The notes under the pieces are model-generated. The model worked only from the letters and a program-made list of their open reading frames with translations, had not been told where the DNA came from and searched no databases. The translations under genes and the position numbers were made by a program. Below are positions 43,401 to 51,833 of a stretch of DNA of 64,000 nt, one piece after another. This stretch comes from Bradyrhizobium cosmicum (GTDB taxonomy: Bacteria > Pseudomonadota > Alphaproteobacteria > Rhizobiales > Xanthobacteraceae), in contig NZ_CP041656.2 of assembly GCF_007290395.2 (NCBI RefSeq), forward strand, positions 4,154,001 through 4,218,000, read 5' to 3'. The first letter of the stretch is position 1. Every line of letters begins with the position of its first letter.

Positions 43401-43688
43401 TTACGCGACCGCCACTTTCTTGTTCTTGCGCTCGAAATCGTTGGGCACCTCGATATCGACCTCCAGGGTCGACACCTCGTCGCCACGCTCGAGCCGGACG
43501 ATGACCTTGGTCGGATCCAGCGTCACGTGCCTGGATACGACGGCGAGAATTTCCTCACGCAGCACGCCGAGCAGATCGGGCTGGCCGCGCAGTCCGCGTT
43601 CATGGGCAAGCAGGATCTGCAGACGTTCGCGAGCGACCGGTGCAGAGGCCTTGTTGCCGCGGAGAAGCCGGAGCAGACCCATGCTCAT
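43401..43688 (-). CDS. minE: Cell division topological specificity factor MinE
   Basis: The protein has 95 residues. It starts at ATG 43688, which overlaps the minD stop (ATGA). The N-terminal membrane-targeting/MinD-activating helix is MGLLRLLRG and following VARERLQILLAHERG, and the C-terminal topological domain has LREEILAVVSRHV and LEVDIEVP. MinE releases MinD from the membrane and confines the division inhibitor to the poles. Third gene of minCDE, order as in other alphaproteobacteria. Confidence 0.96.
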   Translation of the reverse strand: MSMGLLRLLRGNKASAPVARERLQILLAHERGLRGQPDLLGVLREEILAVVSRHVTLDPTKVIVRLERGDEVSTLEVDIEVPNDFERKNKKVAVA

Positions 43689-44500
43689 GCAGCCCTCCGT
43701 CGCAGCAGCCGATCCATGAAACCCTTGCGCTCGGTCGGCACCTGCATGGCGACGGTCTCGCCGCATAGCCGCCGCGCCGCGTCGATATAGGCCCGCGCGG
43801 GTGCGCCTTCGGCGTTCGACAGCGTCACCGGCGTGCCGACGTTGGAGGCGCGCAGCACGTCCTGGCTCTCCGGGATAATGCCGAGCAGAGGCGTCGCGAG
43901 AATTTCGAGGATGTCCTCGATGGTCAGCATCTCGCCGCGCGCGGCGCGGGAGGGATCGTAACGCGTGATGAGAATGTGCTTCTCGACGCGCTCGCCCTTC
44001 TCGGCCCGCACCGTCTTGGAATCAAGCATGCCGATGATGCGGTCGGAATCGCGCACCGAGGAGACTTCCGGATTGGTGACGATTACCGCCTCGTCGGCAA
44101 AGCGCATCGCCATGGAAGCGCCGCGCTCGATGCCGGCCGGGCTGTCGCAGATCACCCAGTCGAAACGGCTGCGCAGATCGGCGATGACCTTGCCGACGCC
44201 CTCTTCCGTCAGCGCATCCTTGTCGCGGGTCTGCGAGGCCGGCAGCAGCCACAGATTCTCCAGCCGCTTGTCCTTGATTAGCGCCTGCGGGAGCTTGGCG
44301 ACGCCTTGCACCACGTTGATGAGGTCGAACACGACGCGGCGCTCGGCGCCCATCACGAGGTCGAGGTTGCGCAGGCCGACGTCGAAATCGACCACGACGA
44401 CCTTTTCGCCGCGTTGCGCCAGCGCAGCCCCCAATGCGGCGGTCGTGGTCGTCTTGCCGACGCCGCCCTTGCCTGATGTCACGACCAGTACCTTGGCCAT
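43685..44500 (-). CDS. minD: Septum site-determining ATPase MinD
   Basis: The protein has 271 residues. The deviant Walker A motif is VTSGKGGVGKTTTTAALGAA at the N-terminus, the Walker B-like strand KVVVVDFDVGLRNLDLVMG follows, and the C-terminal amphipathic membrane-targeting helix is near residue 255-270 (KGFMDRLLRRRAA). It recruits MinC to the membrane and oscillates with MinE to keep the Z-ring at midcell. It starts 19 bp after the minC stop and overlaps minE by 4 bp. Confidence 0.97.
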   Translation of the reverse strand: MAKVLVVTSGKGGVGKTTTTAALGAALAQRGEKVVVVDFDVGLRNLDLVMGAERRVVFDLINVVQGVAKLPQALIKDKRLENLWLLPASQTRDKDALTEEGVGKVIADLRSRFDWVICDSPAGIERGASMAMRFADEAVIVTNPEVSSVRDSDRIIGMLDSKTVRAEKGERVEKHILITRYDPSRAARGEMLTIEDILEILATPLLGIIPESQDVLRASNVGTPVTLSNAEGAPARAYIDAARRLCGETVAMQVPTERKGFMDRLLRRRAA

Positions 44501-44519
44501 CTCGAAAATCTCCTTCTGG

Positions 44520-45218
44520 TCAGTTCAGCGCGGTAATTCGCATGGTGTTGCCTTGCAGCCAGGCTTGCGCCGGCTTGCCACGCAGGGCCTCGTCGATATC
44601 GTCAGCAGTCTGGTAAAACCCATCGATTGCAAGCAGTTCGGCTTCGATCTTCTGGCAGTAGATGCGCGCGCTCGTGTGGCCGTTCACCCCCGCCATGGCG
44701 CGGCCGCGCAGCGCGCCGTAGATGTGGATGGAGCCGCCGGCAACGACTTCCGCGCCGGAGCCGACCGAGCCCAGAATGGTGACGTCGCCGTCGGGGAAAA
44801 TCACGGTCTGTCCCGAGCGCACCGGGCTCTCCAGCAGCAGCGAGGTCGGCTTGGCCTCGGCCTTCGCCTCGGGCTTCTTCGGCGCGCTCGGCTCGACCAC
44901 GCAGCTGCGCCCGCCCGAAAGCAGCGGCGGCATAGCCGGCGTCAACCGCGCCTCCTCCACGCCCTCGATGCCGAGCACGCGGATGTTGCGGTCCTGGAGG
45001 CTGGCGAGCAGATGGCTGATGCCGGACTGGCTGAGATCGACCGAGGACAGGTCGATCACCACGGGCCGGCCGGCGAAGAAACCGGGCGAGCGGGCGATGG
45101 TGGCGTCGATCTCCTGGAGCCAGTCCTGGATCGGAACCGTCGGCACGAACACGAAGGCCACGTAGGAGCGCCCGCGCAGGCGCACCATTTGGCGTTGGAC
45201 TTTTGCTGCAGCCTCCAT
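44520..45218 (-). CDS. minC: Septum site-determining protein MinC
   Basis: The protein has 232 residues. The N-terminal domain (residues 1-105) and the C-terminal beta-helix domain (about 130-230) are complete; the latter has VRSGQTVIFPDGDVTILGSV and GGSIHIYGALRGRAMAGVNG, the MinD-binding strands. A short alanine/glutamate/lysine linker connects them. It inhibits FtsZ polymerisation near the poles. It is the first gene of the minCDE operon; the promoter should lie in the AT-rich region 45220-45290. Confidence 0.95.
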   Translation of the reverse strand: MEAAAKVQRQMVRLRGRSYVAFVFVPTVPIQDWLQEIDATIARSPGFFAGRPVVIDLSSVDLSQSGISHLLASLQDRNIRVLGIEGVEEARLTPAMPPLLSGGRSCVVEPSAPKKPEAKAEAKPTSLLLESPVRSGQTVIFPDGDVTILGSVGSGAEVVAGGSIHIYGALRGRAMAGVNGHTSARIYCQKIEAELLAIDGFYQTADDIDEALRGKPAQAWLQGNTMRITALN

Positions 45219-45512
45219 AGCGGCCGACTCGTTCCCTGTTATTGAATGGTTAACGATGCGGCGGATATGGTTAACGGCCGGTTAATGTCTCCGTGGGGAT
45301 ACGTGGGTGCGGATGGGCCCAGGCCGCGGGCATGATTGCCCGCTCCGTCATCCTGAGGTGCGCGCCATGCGACGCGAAGCGACGCATGGGAAGCCTCGAA
45401 GGATGTACGGCCGCGCTGCAGCCGGGCCGTCGCCCTTCGAGGGTCGCTGAAGAAGCGGCCGCCTCAGGGTGACGGGGATCGAGTAGCGCGCAATGACGAG
45501 GAGAGATCGCCC
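45219..45512. other. Intergenic region with palindromic repeat
   Basis: Between minC and the next operon. It contains the putative minC promoter and the repeat at 45345-45485; nothing else is seen. Confidence 0.5.
45345..45485. repeat. Dispersed palindromic repeat element (about 140 bp)
   Basis: CCGTCATCCTGAGG (45345-45358) faces CCTCAGGGTGACGG (45472-45485) as imperfect terminal inverted repeats. Inside, AGCCTCGAAGGATG and CCCTTCGAGG form another pair, and CATGCG...CGCATG a third. This layout, beginning CGTCATCCTGAGG, is a known kind of intergenic repeat in Bradyrhizobium and other alphaproteobacteria. Confidence 0.65.
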
Positions 45513-46517
45513 CTACTTCTTCACCTTGCTCGCGTCCATCTTGACGCCCGGATCCAGCATCTTCGTCGTGAACGCCGTGGTGACGTCGAACGGCTTCTCC
45601 ATGCCGAGATAGGTCTGGACCAGCTCGTAATCCTTCTTCATCCGCTCGCCGTCGATCCAGCCGAGACCCTTGGTGGTCGTGAACTCGTCCGTCATCAGAT
45701 ATTTGATGCGCTCCCACTGGCGCTCCTGGTTCGCCTTGTCGAGACCGGAGACCTGGTCGAGCAGCGCCTTCAGGCAGGGTTCGACCTCGGCGACGCACGT
45801 CGCAAAAGCCTTCTGCGAGATGCGCACGAACTCTTCGACGAGCTTTGGATTTTTCTGCAAGTAGGCGCCGTTGACGATCAGCGAATTGCCATAGGGGTTG
45901 AGCCCGATGTCCTTCCAGTTGACGTAGCCGAGGTCGGGGCCGAACTCGATCACCTTCAAATCGTGCTCGTTGTAGAAGTCGCTGATGATGTCGACGGTGT
46001 GGCTCTTGAGGCCCGCGATCTTCGCGGTCGGCCCGATATTGACGAAGCTGACTGCATCCGGCGCGATGCCGGCGGCCTTCGCAAAGGCCGGCCACATCAC
46101 GCGCGAGGCGTCGCCGGGCGGGTTTCCGATCTTGTGGCCTGGAAAATCCTTTACCCCGTTCACGCCGTAGCTTTTCAGCCAATAGAACGTCTGTCCGGTG
46201 TTGGCGTAGATGCTCATCAGCGCGACGTCGTCGGCGCCCTTGCTCTTGGCGACCAGCATCGTGGCGAGATCGGCGATGCCGAAGGCCGAGCCGCCCGCGC
46301 CGACCTTGGCGGCGGAGACACCGGAGCCCTTGCCGACCTCGATGGTCAGGTCGATGCCGGCCTTCTCGTACCAGCCCTGCGCCTTGGCATAGTAGAACGG
46401 CGAATGGTCGGCCGTCGGCGTCCAGTTCAGGATCAGATTGACCGCCTCGCCCGCGCTGGCGGGCACCGCCGGCAAGCCGAGCATCAGGGTCACGACCGCC
46501 GCCTGCAAACGCTTCAT
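45513..46517 (-). CDS. ABC transporter substrate-binding protein, NMT1/THI5-like
   Basis: The protein has 334 residues. A signal peptide (AAVVTLMLGLPAVPASA) leads to VNLILNWTPTADHSPFYYAK, the opening of NMT1/THI5/SsuA-like binding proteins, and GSGVSAAKVGAGGSAFGIAD and KSHTVDIISDFYNEHDLKVI. Ligands in the family include thiamine pyrimidine precursors, taurine, sulfonates and aromatic or pyrimidine compounds. It is the periplasmic receptor of the transporter encoded at 47350 and 51051, and it is divergent from the TetR regulator. RBS GAGGAGAG precedes the ATG. A different reading of the ligand is possible. Confidence 0.88.
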   Translation of the reverse strand: MKRLQAAVVTLMLGLPAVPASAGEAVNLILNWTPTADHSPFYYAKAQGWYEKAGIDLTIEVGKGSGVSAAKVGAGGSAFGIADLATMLVAKSKGADDVALMSIYANTGQTFYWLKSYGVNGVKDFPGHKIGNPPGDASRVMWPAFAKAAGIAPDAVSFVNIGPTAKIAGLKSHTVDIISDFYNEHDLKVIEFGPDLGYVNWKDIGLNPYGNSLIVNGAYLQKNPKLVEEFVRISQKAFATCVAEVEPCLKALLDQVSGLDKANQERQWERIKYLMTDEFTTTKGLGWIDGERMKKDYELVQTYLGMEKPFDVTTAFTTKMLDPGVKMDASKVKK

Positions 46518-46600
46518 CGCATCTCTCCTCGTTGCCGCGACCCGGCTTGTCGCTCTCCCCATGTGAGGATACCAATGCAACAAGGCCGCCCTCAACTTGT

Positions 46601-46614
46601 CAACTGTTTGGTTG
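46601..46614. promoter_or_regulatory. Operator-like half of a shared TetR palindrome (divergent promoter)
   Basis: CAACTGTTTGGTTG is an imperfect inverted repeat with CAAC/GTTG arms. It matches the palindrome at 47267-47280 (CAACCAACTGGTTG) in 10 of 14 positions. It lies 4 bp before the TetR start codon. Confidence 0.5.
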
Positions 46615-46617
46615 GAA

Positions 46618-47265
46618 ATGCCCGCAAAACGTTCAGGCGACACCGTGCCGCAGCGGCGCGATCCCGTCGCCACCCGCAAGAAGCTGCTCACCGCGGCGCG
46701 CCAGGAGTTCGCCCGGCACGGCCTTGCTGGCGCCCGCGTCGACGAGATCGCGATGCGCGCCGGTGTCAACAAGCAGCTGGTCTACCACTATTTCGGCGAC
46801 AAGGACGCGCTCTACCTCGCCGTGCTCGAAGTGGTCTATGAGGACATCCGCGAGCAGGAGCGCAGGCTCAATCTCGAAGGCCTGCCGCCGGAAAAGGCGA
46901 TCCGCAAGCTGATCGAGGCCTCGTTCGACCATCTGGCTGCAAACCCTGATTTCATCGTGCTTTTGAACGACGAGAACCGCGGCGGCGCCCGCCATGTCCG
47001 CGGCTCGACGCGGCTGGAAGCGATGCATTCCCCGCTGGTCAAGAGCGTCTCCCACATCCTCAACGAGGGGGTGCGCTCGGGCGTATTCCGCAAGGGCATA
47101 GACCCCGTCCAGCTCTATATCTCGATTGCGGGCCTCAGCTATTTCTTCTTCTCCAACACGCCGACGCTGTCGGCGATCTTCGGCAAGGACCTGTCGAGCC
47201 GGGCCCAGCGCCTCGCCCGCCGCCGGCACGTCGCGGATCTCGTCCTGCATTCGCTCCGGCCCTAA
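46618..47265 (+). CDS. TetR-family regulator of the ABC/DapA-like cluster
   Basis: The protein has 215 residues. The helix-turn-helix is ARVDEIAMRAGVNKQLVYHY with FGDKDALYLAVL after it, a pattern seen in TetR proteins of the RutR/AcrR-like type that control catabolic operons. The C-terminal domain contains SYFFFSNTPTLSAIFG. It is divergent from the binding-protein gene and 84 bp before the permease gene; matching operator sequences at 46601 and 47266 suggest it controls both transcription units. Confidence 0.9.
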   Translation: MPAKRSGDTVPQRRDPVATRKKLLTAARQEFARHGLAGARVDEIAMRAGVNKQLVYHYFGDKDALYLAVLEVVYEDIREQERRLNLEGLPPEKAIRKLIEASFDHLAANPDFIVLLNDENRGGARHVRGSTRLEAMHSPLVKSVSHILNEGVRSGVFRKGIDPVQLYISIAGLSYFFFSNTPTLSAIFGKDLSSRAQRLARRRHVADLVLHSLRP

Positions 47266-47281
47266 TCAACCAACTGGTTGA
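47266..47281. promoter_or_regulatory. Palindromic operator before the permease gene
   Basis: TCAACCAACTGGTTGA has perfect 7-bp arms around AC, right after the TetR stop codon (47263-47265) and 69 bp before the permease start. Its similarity to 46601-46614 makes it a likely TetR site. Confidence 0.6.
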
Positions 47282-47349
47282 AACTTGCCGCAGGCACGGT
47301 TAAGCTGGCGACCAGCGGCAAGGCGGCCGCCGGCAACAGGGAGCACTCG

Positions 47350-48120
47350 GTGACAGGAGACGGAGCACGCACCACGCGCAGCTTTGCGATCATCCTGGTC
47401 GTTCACCTCGCCGTGCTCGTGCTGTGGCAGGTCGCGGTCGATGCCTTCCATGTGCCGAAATTCATCCTGCCCTCCCCGCTCGCGACGATCCAGACGCTGG
47501 GAACCGCAAGCTATGCCTGGGGCGCCAACACGCTGGTGACGGCGATCGAGATCCTCGGCGGCTTCGCGCTCGGCGCCTTCGTCGGGGTGGCGCTGGCGGT
47601 GATCTTCAGTTGGGCACCGCTGCTCAGCATGGCGCTGCTGCCGCTGTTCGTGACGCTGAACATGATCCCGAAAGTCGCGCTCGGCCCGCTCTTGATCGTC
47701 TGGTTTTCCTACGGCATCGTGCCGAACATCCTGATCGCTTTCAGCATCTGCTTCTTCCCGATCCTGCTCACCACCGCGCGTGGCTTGCGCGAAGTCGAGC
47801 CTGACCTGCTCGATCTCGTCAAATCGCTGCGCGGCTCGCGCTGGATTCTGTTCCGCAAGATCCAGCTGCCTGGATCGCTGCCTTACGTGTTCTCCGGCAT
47901 GAAGGTCGGCGCCATCCTCGCGGTCGCCGGCGCCATCGTCGGCGAGTTCATCGCCTCCGAGCGCGGGCTCGGCTACCTCATGATCCAGGTGCAGTCCTCG
48001 CTCGACACGCCGGCAATGGTGATGGCCGTCGTGCTGCTGACCCTGCTCGGGGTCGCCCTCTACGGCCTCGTGCTCGTGCTCGAACGCATGTTCGTGGTCG
48101 TCGATGCGAGACAGACCTAG
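47350..48120 (+). CDS. ABC transporter permease (BPD_transp_1)
   Basis: The protein has 256 residues with six membrane helices. The cytoplasmic EAA-like loop is EVEPDLLDLVKSLRGSRWIL followed by FRKIQLPGSLPYVFSGMKVG, as in SsuC/TauC/ThiX-type permeases. It forms the channel with the ATPase at 51051 and receives substrate from the binding protein at 45513. The start is GTG at 47350 after GGGAGC. It is first in the permease operon. Confidence 0.92.
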   Translation: MTGDGARTTRSFAIILVVHLAVLVLWQVAVDAFHVPKFILPSPLATIQTLGTASYAWGANTLVTAIEILGGFALGAFVGVALAVIFSWAPLLSMALLPLFVTLNMIPKVALGPLLIVWFSYGIVPNILIAFSICFFPILLTTARGLREVEPDLLDLVKSLRGSRWILFRKIQLPGSLPYVFSGMKVGAILAVAGAIVGEFIASERGLGYLMIQVQSSLDTPAMVMAVVLLTLLGVALYGLVLVLERMFVVVDARQT

Positions 48121-48146
48121 GAACGGCAGACTTGAAGGATAGAACC

Positions 48147-49184
48147 ATGCTGCTCACCCGCCAGACGCTGCCGAAGACCATCCCCGACATCGCTGCGCTC
48201 GACGATCTGCTGTGCCGGCCGAGCCAGGCGCTGATCGACGACCTCGCCAAGGTGGAAGGCGACATCATGATCCTCGGCGTTGCCGGCAAGATGGGGCCGA
48301 CGCTGGCGGGGCTTGCGAAAGCTGCCGCGCCGGATCGCCGCGTCATCGGCGTCGCCCGCTTCAGCGATCCGGGCGTCAAGGATTGGTTGCACGCGCGCGG
48401 CGTCGAAACCATCAACTGCGATTTGATGGACGAGCGGGCAATCCAGGCGCTGCCGAAGGCGCCCAACATCGTCTTCATGGCCGGCCGCAAATTCGGCGCC
48501 GAGGGCGATTTATCCCTGACATGGGCGATGAATGCGCATGTGCCCGCTCTGGTCGCGCAGGCCTTCCCGTCGTCGCGAATCGTGGCGTTCTCGACCGGCT
48601 GCGTCTATCCGTTCGTGCCCGTCGACGGCAAAGGCGCGACCGAGGACATGGCGCCGAACCCGCCCGGCGAATACGCGCAGTCCTGCGTCGGCCGCGAACG
48701 CATGTTCGAATATTTCTCCCGCAAGTTCGAAACACCGGGCCGGCTGTTCCGCCTCAACTACGCGATCGACATGCGTTACGGCGTACTGCACGACATCGCC
48801 ACGAAAGTGCTCACGGGCGCACCGATCGACGTCCGCCTCGGCCATGTCAATTTCATCTGGCAGGGCGATGCCTCTGCGCAGGCGCTGCGGTGTCTTGCCC
48901 ATTGCACGGCGCCGACCTCGCCGATCAATGTCAGTGGCCACGAGATTCTCGCGGTACGCGATCTCGCGGCAAGGTTCGGCGCCAGGTTCGGCCGTGCTCC
49001 GGTGCTCTCAGGCAAGGAAGAACCGACAGCGTGGCTCACCGACACATCGAAAGCGGTCGAGCTGTTCGGCCTGCCGGTCGTCGACACCGAGCAGCTGATC
49101 GCCTGGACCGCGGACTGGGTGTCCCGCGCCATGCCGAGCCTCGGCAAGCCCACCAAATACGAGGTGCGCGATGGACGCTACTGA
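48147..49184 (+). CDS. NAD-dependent epimerase/dehydratase-like protein with altered catalytic motif
   Basis: The protein has 345 residues. The N-terminal Rossmann fold has DIMILGVAGKMGPTLAGLAK with a GxxGxxG-type loop, and the nucleotide end is VYPFVPVDGKGA. In the catalytic region the usual YxxxK is GEYAQSCVGRERMFEY, where the lysine is replaced by cysteine. This argues against ordinary epimerase chemistry; it may use another residue, or act as a dehydratase/regulatory or binding protein. It stands 26 bp after the permease gene, inside the operon; AAGGATAG precedes the ATG at 48147. Its 3' end overlaps the GNAT gene by 14 bp. Confidence 0.8.
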   Translation: MLLTRQTLPKTIPDIAALDDLLCRPSQALIDDLAKVEGDIMILGVAGKMGPTLAGLAKAAAPDRRVIGVARFSDPGVKDWLHARGVETINCDLMDERAIQALPKAPNIVFMAGRKFGAEGDLSLTWAMNAHVPALVAQAFPSSRIVAFSTGCVYPFVPVDGKGATEDMAPNPPGEYAQSCVGRERMFEYFSRKFETPGRLFRLNYAIDMRYGVLHDIATKVLTGAPIDVRLGHVNFIWQGDASAQALRCLAHCTAPTSPINVSGHEILAVRDLAARFGARFGRAPVLSGKEEPTAWLTDTSKAVELFGLPVVDTEQLIAWTADWVSRAMPSLGKPTKYEVRDGRY

Positions 49185-49992
49185 CGGCCCGACCGTCATC
49201 AAGCTCGGCGTCGAGGATGCGATCGCCGCGCTCGCGCTCTCGACCGAAGCGCACTGGAACCAGACCGAGGAGGACTGGCACGTCTTCCTGCACGACGGCG
49301 TCGTGTTCGGCATCCGCGACGGCGCTCGCCTGGTCGCCACCGCCGCTTTGCTGCCCTACTCCGGCAACAACGCCTGGATCAGCATGGTGCTGGTGTCGGC
49401 CACGCATCGCCGCCGCGGCCTTGCCACGCGCCTCGTCGATGCCTGCCTGGAGACGGCACGCAAGAACGGCCTGACAAGCTGGCTCGACGCGACGCCCGAC
49501 GGTGCCGCTGTCTATGGCCCGCTCGGGTTCACGCCGACGCTGCAACTCCGCCGGCTGAAGCTGGTGAACCCCGCACAGGAAACTTCGGAATCACCCGCGG
49601 TCGCAACCCTCGACGCGCTTTGCGCGCGGGACCGGCGGACCACCGGCTTCGACCGGACCGCTCTCCTGACCGCCTTCGTGCAGCGCTCCGGCTCGCGCAT
49701 CGTCGCAGCACATGGATGCATCGCGCTGGTCCGCGACGGCCGAACAGCGCGCCATATCGGCCCGCTGTTCGCGGACAACGCCGCAAAAGCGCTGGCGCTG
49801 GTTCATGCGATCGCGCGATCCGAGACCCTCCCGCTGCTGATCGACGCGGTCGCCTCGCAGGCTGCGTTCCTGGAAGGACTGACCGCATCCGGCTGGAGCA
49901 TCGAACGGCCGTTCCAGCGCATGCGGTTCGGCCCTGCCACCACTGCCGGCGAGGAAATGCCATTCGCCGTCGCCGGCCCGGAATTCGGATAG
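49171..49992 (+). CDS. GNAT-family N-acetyltransferase with C-terminal extra domain
   Basis: The protein has 273 residues. The acetyl-CoA site is VSATHRRRGLATRLVDACLE, with a core TSWLDATPDGAAVYGPLGF preceding the acceptor part. A second domain (about 155-273) matches the YitH-like GNAT C-terminus with SGSRIVAAHGCIALVRDG. It may acetylate the cluster's metabolite or a small amine. It overlaps the epimerase-like gene by 14 bp and is followed 6 bp later by the DapA-like gene, so it is cotranscribed. Confidence 0.85.
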   Translation: MDATDGPTVIKLGVEDAIAALALSTEAHWNQTEEDWHVFLHDGVVFGIRDGARLVATAALLPYSGNNAWISMVLVSATHRRRGLATRLVDACLETARKNGLTSWLDATPDGAAVYGPLGFTPTLQLRRLKLVNPAQETSESPAVATLDALCARDRRTTGFDRTALLTAFVQRSGSRIVAAHGCIALVRDGRTARHIGPLFADNAAKALALVHAIARSETLPLLIDAVASQAAFLEGLTASGWSIERPFQRMRFGPATTAGEEMPFAVAGPEFG

Positions 49993-49998
49993 GACATC

Positions 49999-51054
49999 AT
50001 GCACCACAGCCAGATCAACGCCGACATCCGCAAGCTGATCGCCGAGGGCACCGTGATGCCGGCGCATCCCCTCGCGCTCACCCCCGAACGCCAGCTCGAC
50101 AAGACCCATCAGCGCGCGCTGACGCGCTATTACATCGACGCCGGCTCCGGCGGCCTTGCGGTCGGCGTCCACACCACGCAGTTCGCGATCCGCGATGTCG
50201 GTCTCTACCGTCCGGTGCTGGAGCTCGCCGCGGAGACCGCGGCCAACTGGACCAAGCGTCCGCTGGCGATGGTCGCAGGTCTTGCCGGCCCGACCCGGCA
50301 GGCGGCGGCTGAAGCCCGCACCGCCCGCGACATCGGCTATCATGCTGGCCTGCTCAGCCTCGCCGCGATGAAGAGCGCGTCCGAGGACGAGATCATTGCG
50401 CATTGCACGGCGGTCGCCGCCGAGATCCCGCTGATCGGCTTCTACCTCCAGCCGGCCGTCGGCGGCGTCATCCTGTCCAGCCGGTTCTGGCAGCGCTTTG
50501 CCTCGATCGACAACGTCATCGCGATCAAGATCGCGCCGTTCAACCGCTACCGGACGCTCGATGTGTTGCGCGGCGTCGCAGCCGCCGGTGCGCTCGATCG
50601 CGTCGCGCTCTACACCGGCAATGACGACCACATCCTGCTCGACCTGATGCTGCCGTTCGACCTGCGCGCCAACGGCGTCACCACGCGCACCTACTTCAAG
50701 GGCGGCCTGCTCGGCCATTGGTCGGTTTGGACCGCGAGTGCCATCAAGCAGTTCGAGCGCTGCAAGGCCGCGCGGCACCAGGACAGCGTGCCGGCCGATC
50801 TGCTCGCGCTCGATGCCCGCGTCACCGATTGCAACAGCGCGTTCTTCGACGTCGCCAACAATTTTCACGGCTGCATCGCCGGCTGCCACGAGGTGTTGCG
50901 GCGCCAGGGCCTGATGAAGGGTCTGTGGTGCCTCGATCCGGACGAAGGCCTCAGCCCCGGCCAGCGCGAAGAGATCGACCGTGTCACGCGCGAGCACGCC
51001 GACCTCAGCGACGATGCCTTCGTCGCCGCCAATTTGAACAAATGGCTGGCATGA
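49999..51054 (+). CDS. Dihydrodipicolinate synthase (DapA) family aldolase/lyase
   Basis: The protein has 351 residues, longer than true DapA (about 290). The TIM-barrel family pattern is recognisable: GGLAVGVHTTQFAIRD in place of the GTTGE loop, PLIGFYLQPAVGG, and the Schiff-base lysine in VIAIKIAPFNRYRTLDVL. It is not a lysine-biosynthesis DapA, because the key GTTGE and pyruvate-binding neighbourhood differ. It probably cleaves or condenses a pyruvate-like or keto-acid substrate in a catabolic step. Stop overlaps the next ATG (ATGA). Confidence 0.85.
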   Translation: MHHSQINADIRKLIAEGTVMPAHPLALTPERQLDKTHQRALTRYYIDAGSGGLAVGVHTTQFAIRDVGLYRPVLELAAETAANWTKRPLAMVAGLAGPTRQAAAEARTARDIGYHAGLLSLAAMKSASEDEIIAHCTAVAAEIPLIGFYLQPAVGGVILSSRFWQRFASIDNVIAIKIAPFNRYRTLDVLRGVAAAGALDRVALYTGNDDHILLDLMLPFDLRANGVTTRTYFKGGLLGHWSVWTASAIKQFERCKAARHQDSVPADLLALDARVTDCNSAFFDVANNFHGCIAGCHEVLRRQGLMKGLWCLDPDEGLSPGQREEIDRVTREHADLSDDAFVAANLNKWLA

Positions 51055-51824
51055 GCTCAAAACCCTTCATCAGCCTGCAAGGCGTCCGCAAGGTCTACCG
51101 CAGCGGCGGCGCCGAGTTCTTGGCCGTCTCCGACGTCACCATGGACGTGCAGGAAGGTGAGCTGGTCTCGCTGGTCGGCCCGTCCGGCTGCGGCAAGACC
51201 ACTGTGATGAAGATTCTGGCCGGCCTGCACGGCGCCGACGGCGGCACGGTGACAATCGGCAACGCCGAAAGTCCGTTCGATCCCACCCGCGACATCGGCA
51301 TGGTGTTCCAGCAGGCGCTGCTCTTGAAGTGGCGCACCATCCTGGACAACGTGCTGCTGCCGGCCGAGATCGTCGGCCTGCCGATGAAGGCCGCGCGCGA
51401 GCGCGCGCGTGACCTGCTCAACCTCGTTGGCCTTGCCGGCTACGAGCAGAAATATCCGCAGCAGCTCTCCGGCGGCATGCAGCAACGCACCGCGATCGCG
51501 CGCGCCTTCATTCACGATCCCAAGCTGATCCTGATGGACGAGCCGTTCGGCGCGCTGGATGCGCTGACGCGCGAGCAGATGAATCTGGAGATGCTGCGGA
51601 TCTGGCGGGAGAGCGGCAAGACCATCATCTTCGTCACGCACTCGATCCAGGAAGCGGTGTTCCTGTCGTCACACTGCGCGGTGCTGACGGCGGGCCCTGC
51701 GAAGATGGCCGACTACTTCCCGATCGACCTGCCCTTTCCGCGCGACCTGCCGCTGAAGACGACCGACGCGTTCGGCGCCTATGCGCGGCGCATCTATGCG
51801 AAGCTCGGACTGAGCGCGGCCTGA
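51051..51824 (+). CDS. ABC transporter ATP-binding protein
   Basis: The protein has 257 residues. Walker A is LVGPSGCGKTTVMKILAGL, the Q-loop GMVFQQALLLKWRT, the ABC signature LSGGMQQRTAIARAFIHD, and Walker B LILMDEPFGALDALTRE with an H-loop in IIFVTHSIQEA. It is the nucleotide-binding subunit for the permease at 47350. It is the last gene of the operon and overlaps the DapA-like gene by 4 bp. A SsuB/TauB-like subtype fits. Confidence 0.95.
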   Translation: MSSKPFISLQGVRKVYRSGGAEFLAVSDVTMDVQEGELVSLVGPSGCGKTTVMKILAGLHGADGGTVTIGNAESPFDPTRDIGMVFQQALLLKWRTILDNVLLPAEIVGLPMKAARERARDLLNLVGLAGYEQKYPQQLSGGMQQRTAIARAFIHDPKLILMDEPFGALDALTREQMNLEMLRIWRESGKTIIFVTHSIQEAVFLSSHCAVLTAGPAKMADYFPIDLPFPRDLPLKTTDAFGAYARRIYAKLGLSAA

Positions 51825-51833
51825 GGCGCCCTC

